8,223 bases of DNA. Origin: Phycisphaerales bacterium. GTDB lineage: Bacteria; Planctomycetota; Phycisphaerae; Tepidisphaerales; Tepidisphaeraceae. Position numbers and translations under genes: made by a program. The notes beneath the pieces are model-generated. The model had not been told where the DNA came from. It ran no database searches and was given only the letters and a program-made list of their open reading frames with translations. Shown piece by piece: positions 4,625-8,223 of the stretch. The stretch covers positions 1 to 8,223 of the forward strand of contig PMAK01000133.1 of NCBI GenBank assembly GCA_003153655.1, written 5' to 3'. Positions within the stretch are counted from its first letter, which is position 1, and the number at the start of each line of letters is the position of its first letter.

Positions 4625-7513
4625 TTACAGCGTTCGCTGGAACGTTTCACGGACATAGGCTTCCAGGACATCGCCGACCTTGATGTCGTCATACCCACTG
4701 ATTTTGAGACCGCATTCGAAGCCGGCCTTGACCTCCTTGACGTCGTCCTTGAGGCGTTTGAGGGATTCCAGGGAAAGATCCTGGGTGATGACGATGCCTT
4801 CGCGGCTGAGGCGGATCTTGCTGCCGCGCTGAAGGTGGCCGTCGGTGACGAAGCAGCCGGCCACGTTGCCGATTTTGGAGACCTTGTAGACCTTGCGGAC
4901 TTCGGCGTGTCCGTGGAGCTTTTCGCGGATTTCCGGTTCGAGTAGGCCGGACAGGGCTTTTTTGAGGTCGTCGAATATTTCGTAAATGACGCGATAGAGG
5001 CGGATTTCGACGCGTCGTTGCTCGGCCATCTGGCGGGCCGATTCGTCGGGGACGACGTGGAAGCCGATGATGACGGCCTTGGAGGCGTCGGCGAGTTCGA
5101 CATCGCTTTCGTTGATTCCGCCGACGGCGCTGTGAATGACGCGGACGCGGACTTCGCTGGTGTTGGCGTCGGTGACGGTCTTGGCGAGGGTTTCGACGGA
5201 GCCTTGCACATCGCCCTTGATGATGAGGTTGATGGTTTTGATATCCTCGGCCTTCATCGAGTCGAAAAGGTTATCGAGGGTGACTCGGTTGGAGCCGGCA
5301 AGGCTGCTCTGGCGCTGGCGGGATTGGCGTTCTTCGGCGGTGGAGCGGGCGCGTTCGATATCTTCCATCACGTAGAACTTGTCGCCGGCCAGCGGCAGGG
5401 CGCTGAGGCCGCTGACGGTGACGGGCGTGCTGGGGCCGGCTTCCTGGATCATTTCGCCGCGGCCGTTGACGAGGCTGCGGATGCGTCCGAAGCCGGCTCC
5501 GGCGAGGCCGATATCGCCGACTTTCAGCGTGCCGTTTTGCACGAGCACGGTTGCGACGGGGCCGAGGCCTTCGTTCATCTGGCTTTCGATGACGGTTCCG
5601 CGCGCGGGTGCGGTTGGGTCGGCCTTCAATTCCATGATCTGGCTTTGGAGGTCGAGGATTTCGATGAGTTCGGGGATTCCCTGGCCGGTGGTGGCGCTGG
5701 TGCGGATGACTTCGATGTCGCCGCCCCACTCGACGGGATTGAGACCTTCCTTGGCAAGCTGGCCGAGGACCATGTCGGGGTTGGCGTCGGAGCGGTCGAT
5801 CTTATTGAGAGCGACGACGATGGGAACGCCGGCCGCCTTGGCGTGATTGATCGATTCGATGGTCTGGGGCTGAACGCCCTCGGCCGCGGAGACGACGAGG
5901 ACGACCACATCGGTCATATTGGCGCCGCGGGCGCGCATGGCGGTGAAGGCCTGGTGGCCGGGGGTATCGATGAATGTGACGCGTTTGGGGCCGAGTTCGA
6001 CCATCCAGGCGGCGGTGTGCTGGGTGATGCCGCCGGCCTCGCCCGCCGCGACGTTGGCGTTGCGGATTTTGTCGAGGAGGGATGTTTTGCCGTGGTCGAC
6101 GTGGCCGAGGATGGTGACGACCGCGGGGCGGGACTGCAACTTGGCGGAGTCTTCCTCGCGGGCTTCGATCTCGCGGGTAAGGACTTCTTCCATGGTTGCC
6201 TGCTGCGCGATCTGAAGTTCGATGCCGAATTCGAGCGCCAGTGTTTTGGCGGCCTCGTGATCGAGGGCCTGATTGACGGTGGCGAATATGCCGCTCTTCA
6301 TGAGCTTGGCGATGACATCGTTGGTCTTGACGCCGAGGGCCGCCGAGAGGGACCGGACTGTCACCGGGTCTTCGATGGAGACGGGCTCGCCGCGTTGGGT
6401 GATCGACTTGGCCTGGGTGTGTGTTCCGCGGCGTTCGATCTGGCGGAGATGGTTGTCGAAGACGTTTCGGGAAGTGGCGGCGGCGTTGAGGGCATCGCGG
6501 CGGGCGATCAGGTCGGCATCGGTGAATTCCTTGAGCTTTTCCATGGCTTCGCCACGGCGTCCATCGACGCCCCGGCGGCGGCTGGAAAGGCTGGCGCCTT
6601 TCTTGGCGGCTTTTTTCTTTGTCTCTTCGTCATCTTCCTCAGATGCCTTTACGCCGCGACCGGTGCGCGGACCGGCGAGAGTGGTGACATCCGTTGCATC
6701 AGACGGCGTCGGACGTGCCGAAGGGCGTGGGCCGCGCTGTACGACCGCCTCTTGTTTTTCGATGCGGACAACGCGCGGGCCCTGGATTTTGGCGGGTTGA
6801 AGTGTCGTGAGTTGCGGGGCCTGGACCACCGGCTTGCGCACCGGGGGCTGATGGGCCGCGGCGCGGCTTGCGAGCGTTACCGTCGGGCGCGTCGGGCGAA
6901 TGTGTTCGCCTGCGAGTGCGCCGGCTGCCGGTGGCGCGCCGGGAATTGGCGGCGACACGGCTGCGGCCGGCTTGATTGCCGGGGCCGGGGATGGAACGAC
7001 TGCGGGGGTCGGCGGCGCTGCCGGGGGAATTTCCACCGGCGGGGCGACGACTACATCTACATGTGCCGGCGGCGCTTTCGGTGCGGGGGGCTCTATGGGC
7101 GCGGGAGGCGCTTTGGCAAGAGGAGGCGCTGGCGCAACAGGTTTTTTGATTTCCGGCTCAATTTCGCGCGCAGCCGGGGCCGGCGGCGCAACCGGCGCGG
7201 GAGCAGCCGGGGCGGGCGCCTTGGCGACAACTTCATCCTCGGGCGCCTCGTCCGATTCATCTTTCATCTTGGCGCGGCGCGCCTTGGCCTTGGCAACTTC
7301 AATGTGGGGGGCGGTCTCGACGGCCGTTCCGCCGCCGGAGAGTTGGCCGCTGCTGAACCATTCGCGCACCGACTCGGCCAAGCCGAGCGATAGAGTGCTC
7401 ATGTGGTTTGGAGCGGCGTCGCTAAGGCCCTCTCCCTTCAGCTTTTGAAGGATAGCCTTGCTTTCCACGCCAAGTTCCTTGGCCAACATGTTGACTCGAA
7501 TGCCTTTTGCCAA
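4625..7513 (-). CDS. infB: Translation initiation factor IF-2
   Basis: IF2 is the GTPase that brings initiator tRNA to the 30S subunit and promotes subunit joining. The 962-residue protein begins with an IF2_N domain (about 1–52, [17 protein letters not shown]). A long Ala/Pro-rich linker (about 95–235, eleven Pro-Pro pairs) and a basic/acidic stretch (about 245–325) follow. A second IF2_N domain spans about 380–433. The G domain shows GHVDHGKT (470–477), GGITQHT (494–500), DTPGH (516–520), NKID (570–573) and SAT (606–608). Domains II and III follow, then the C-terminal domain ending near [18 protein letters not shown] (937–954), which binds formylmethionyl-tRNA in the family. All GTPase motifs are intact. 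The start is TTG, backed by GGAG seven bases upstream and by alignment with the usual MAK-type start of the family. A 39-base gap follows nusA. Confidence 0.98.
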   Translation of the reverse strand: MAKGIRVNMLAKELGVESKAILQKLKGEGLSDAAPNHMSTLSLGLAESVREWFSSGQLSGGGTAVETAPHIEVAKAKARRAKMKDESDEAPEDEVVAKAPAPAAPAPVAPPAPAAREIEPEIKKPVAPAPPLAKAPPAPIEPPAPKAPPAHVDVVVAPPVEIPPAAPPTPAVVPSPAPAIKPAAAVSPPIPGAPPAAGALAGEHIRPTRPTVTLASRAAAHQPPVRKPVVQAPQLTTLQPAKIQGPRVVRIEKQEAVVQRGPRPSARPTPSDATDVTTLAGPRTGRGVKASEEDDEETKKKAAKKGASLSSRRRGVDGRRGEAMEKLKEFTDADLIARRDALNAAATSRNVFDNHLRQIERRGTHTQAKSITQRGEPVSIEDPVTVRSLSAALGVKTNDVIAKLMKSGIFATVNQALDHEAAKTLALEFGIELQIAQQATMEEVLTREIEAREEDSAKLQSRPAVVTILGHVDHGKTSLLDKIRNANVAAGEAGGITQHTAAWMVELGPKRVTFIDTPGHQAFTAMRARGANMTDVVVLVVSAAEGVQPQTIESINHAKAAGVPIVVALNKIDRSDANPDMVLGQLAKEGLNPVEWGGDIEVIRTSATTGQGIPELIEILDLQSQIMELKADPTAPARGTVIESQMNEGLGPVATVLVQNGTLKVGDIGLAGAGFGRIRSLVNGRGEMIQEAGPSTPVTVSGLSALPLAGDKFYVMEDIERARSTAEERQSRQRQSSLAGSNRVTLDNLFDSMKAEDIKTINLIIKGDVQGSVETLAKTVTDANTSEVRVRVIHSAVGGINESDVELADASKAVIIGFHVVPDESARQMAEQRRVEIRLYRVIYEIFDDLKKALSGLLEPEIREKLHGHAEVRKVYKVSKIGNVAGCFVTDGHLQRGSKIRLSREGIVITQDLSLESLKRLKDDVKEVKAGFECGLKISGYDDIKVGDVLEAYVRETFQRTL

Positions 7514-7520
7514 AACAGAT

Positions 7521-7524
7521 CTCC
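7521..7524 (-). promoter_or_regulatory. Ribosome binding site GGAG deciding the TTG start of infB
   Basis: GGAG on the minus strand lies seven bases before the TTG at 7513. The nearest ATG downstream encodes residue 9 and would remove the start of the conserved IF2_N domain. The site therefore supports the TTG start. It is one of the few clear Shine-Dalgarno sequences in the operon. Confidence 0.65.
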
Positions 7525-7552
7525 AAAAAATCCCGGTCTCGATTTCGCTTTT

Positions 7553-8223
7553 TTACAACTGATTCGGATCTACAGACGGAGGCGCTTGGCGTCCTTCGGC
7601 GAGCGCTGCCGTATTGTCGTCTTCATCGTCCGCGACGGTGTTCTTCTCCGCGCTGACATCGGTTGATTCGCCGATGCCGTGGACGGCCTGTTCTTCGGCG
7701 CTGAGGTCTTCGCCTTCGCCCGAGGCGATGGATTCCTCGTGAACGATGACTTCGGGGGCGCCGCCTTCGGTTGATTCCATTGCGCTCGGCATTTTTTCCT
7801 CGACCGGCGCGGAAAGGTCTCCGAGGGCGAGCAGGGCCGCTTTGTCGGCAGCGTGATTGGCGGCGGTGGCAGCCTTGGCGGACGCATCGGCGATTTTCTT
7901 TGCTTCCTGCTCGACGGCGACGATCTTGGCCTCGGCGGCGCATTTCTCGACGACTTTCTGGGCGGTTTCTTCGTCGAGGGAAAGCTCTTCCATGAGCGGC
8001 CCGATGCCGACTTCTTCGAGATCGCGCACATCGATGAGGCCGAGGACGATGACCTTGTCGACCATCTCCTTGGTGATTCCCTCGATGCTCTTGAGGGTCG
8101 AATCGACGCGCTGGACGCCCTTCTGGAATTCGGTGGGGGTGAGGATATCGATGTCCCAGCCGGTCAGGCGGGCAGCGAGGCGGACGTTTTGGCCGCGCTT
8201 TCCGATGGCGAGGGAGAGCTGGG
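7553..8223 (-). CDS. nusA: Transcription termination/antitermination factor NusA, 3' part
   Basis: The gene runs off the window end, so only about 223 C-terminal codons are present and the true start is outside. The first visible codons give [18 protein letters not shown] followed by TGWDIDI, the hallmark of the second KH domain, with GKRG as the RNA-binding GxxG loop. A helix-hairpin-helix-like module follows ([27 protein letters not shown] and on to [10 protein letters not shown]). After that comes an Ala/Lys-rich helical stretch and an acidic, low-complexity tail rich in Glu, Asp, Ser and Ala to the stop codon. NusA binds RNA polymerase and nascent RNA to control pausing, termination and rRNA antitermination. 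The Met encoded at 8063–8065 lies inside the conserved frame and is not the start. The operon promoter is upstream, outside the window. The tail's sequence is not conserved enough to assign a partner. Confidence 0.95.
   Translation of the reverse strand, partial: QLSLAIGKRGQNVRLAARLTGWDIDILTPTEFQKGVQRVDSTLKSIEGITKEMVDKVIVLGLIDVRDLEEVGIGPLMEELSLDEETAQKVVEKCAAEAKIVAVEQEAKKIADASAKAATAANHAADKAALLALGDLSAPVEEKMPSAMESTEGGAPEVIVHEESIASGEGEDLSAEEQAVHGIGESTDVSAEKNTVADDEDDNTAALAEGRQAPPSVDPNQL

Noticed and set aside
5018..7393. Plus-strand open frame of 791 codons opposite infB
   Set aside because: It lies wholly antisense to a secure IF2 gene. Its product is rich in Gly, Asp, Ala and Arg with no domain, as expected from the complement of GC-rich codons.
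7553..8065. A 170-residue stand-alone gene starting at 8065
   Set aside because: The frame stays open to the window end, and the upstream codons encode the second KH domain of NusA, so it is the 3' part of nusA.
1..8223. tRNA, rRNA, CRISPR array, insertion sequence or attachment site
   Set aside because: No cloverleaf, regularly spaced repeats, transposase motifs or paired terminal repeats were seen by eye on either strand.

Overview
This is a bacterial chromosomal window. Positions 8223 down to 1669 hold a GC-rich block of seven minus-strand genes, tightly packed and probably one transcript. In transcription order they are nusA (3' part only), infB, a DUF503/YlxP gene, rbfA, a degenerate HhH-GPD (endonuclease III-fold) gene, hisG and yebC. 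The core order nusA–infB–ylxP–rbfA is the widely conserved translation/transcription-factor operon, here without ylxR and ylxQ between nusA and infB. Adding an HhH-GPD gene, long-form hisG and yebC behind rbfA is unusual. Together with the moderately high GC and weak or absent Shine-Dalgarno signals at several starts, it makes me think of Planctomycetota, possibly Phycisphaerae. That placement is inference; no 16S or other marker is present.

Packing is very tight. rbfA/HhH-GPD and HhH-GPD/hisG each overlap by 4 bases (ATGA). infB/ylxP, ylxP/rbfA and hisG/yebC are separated by 5 to 7 bases. Only nusA–infB has a small gap (39 bases). infB starts at TTG with a clear GGAG ahead of it, and ylxP starts at GTG. 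Most of the products act in translation: NusA in elongation/antitermination, IF2 in initiation, RbfA in 30S maturation and YebC as a translation or regulatory factor. HisG starts histidine synthesis and so ties one amino-acid pathway to this transcript.

Positions 1 to about 1570 differ in character: the DNA is visibly richer in A+T and holds two convergent genes. One is a plus-strand 106-residue cysteine-containing protein that I do not recognise. The other is a minus-strand 338-residue protein with an SRA-like modified-base-binding domain followed by an Mrr-type nuclease domain, in other words a predicted modification-dependent (type IV) restriction enzyme. This end looks like an acquired defence segment beside the conserved operon. 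The 161-base junction (1508–1668) has no supported gene but carries a G-rich G-quadruplex-like motif just past yebC and a -10-like box very close to the nuclease start.

The items most worth a second look are the endonuclease III-fold protein that has lost the catalytic lysine but keeps the aspartate, inside a translation operon, and the SRA–Mrr nuclease with its unknown convergent neighbour.
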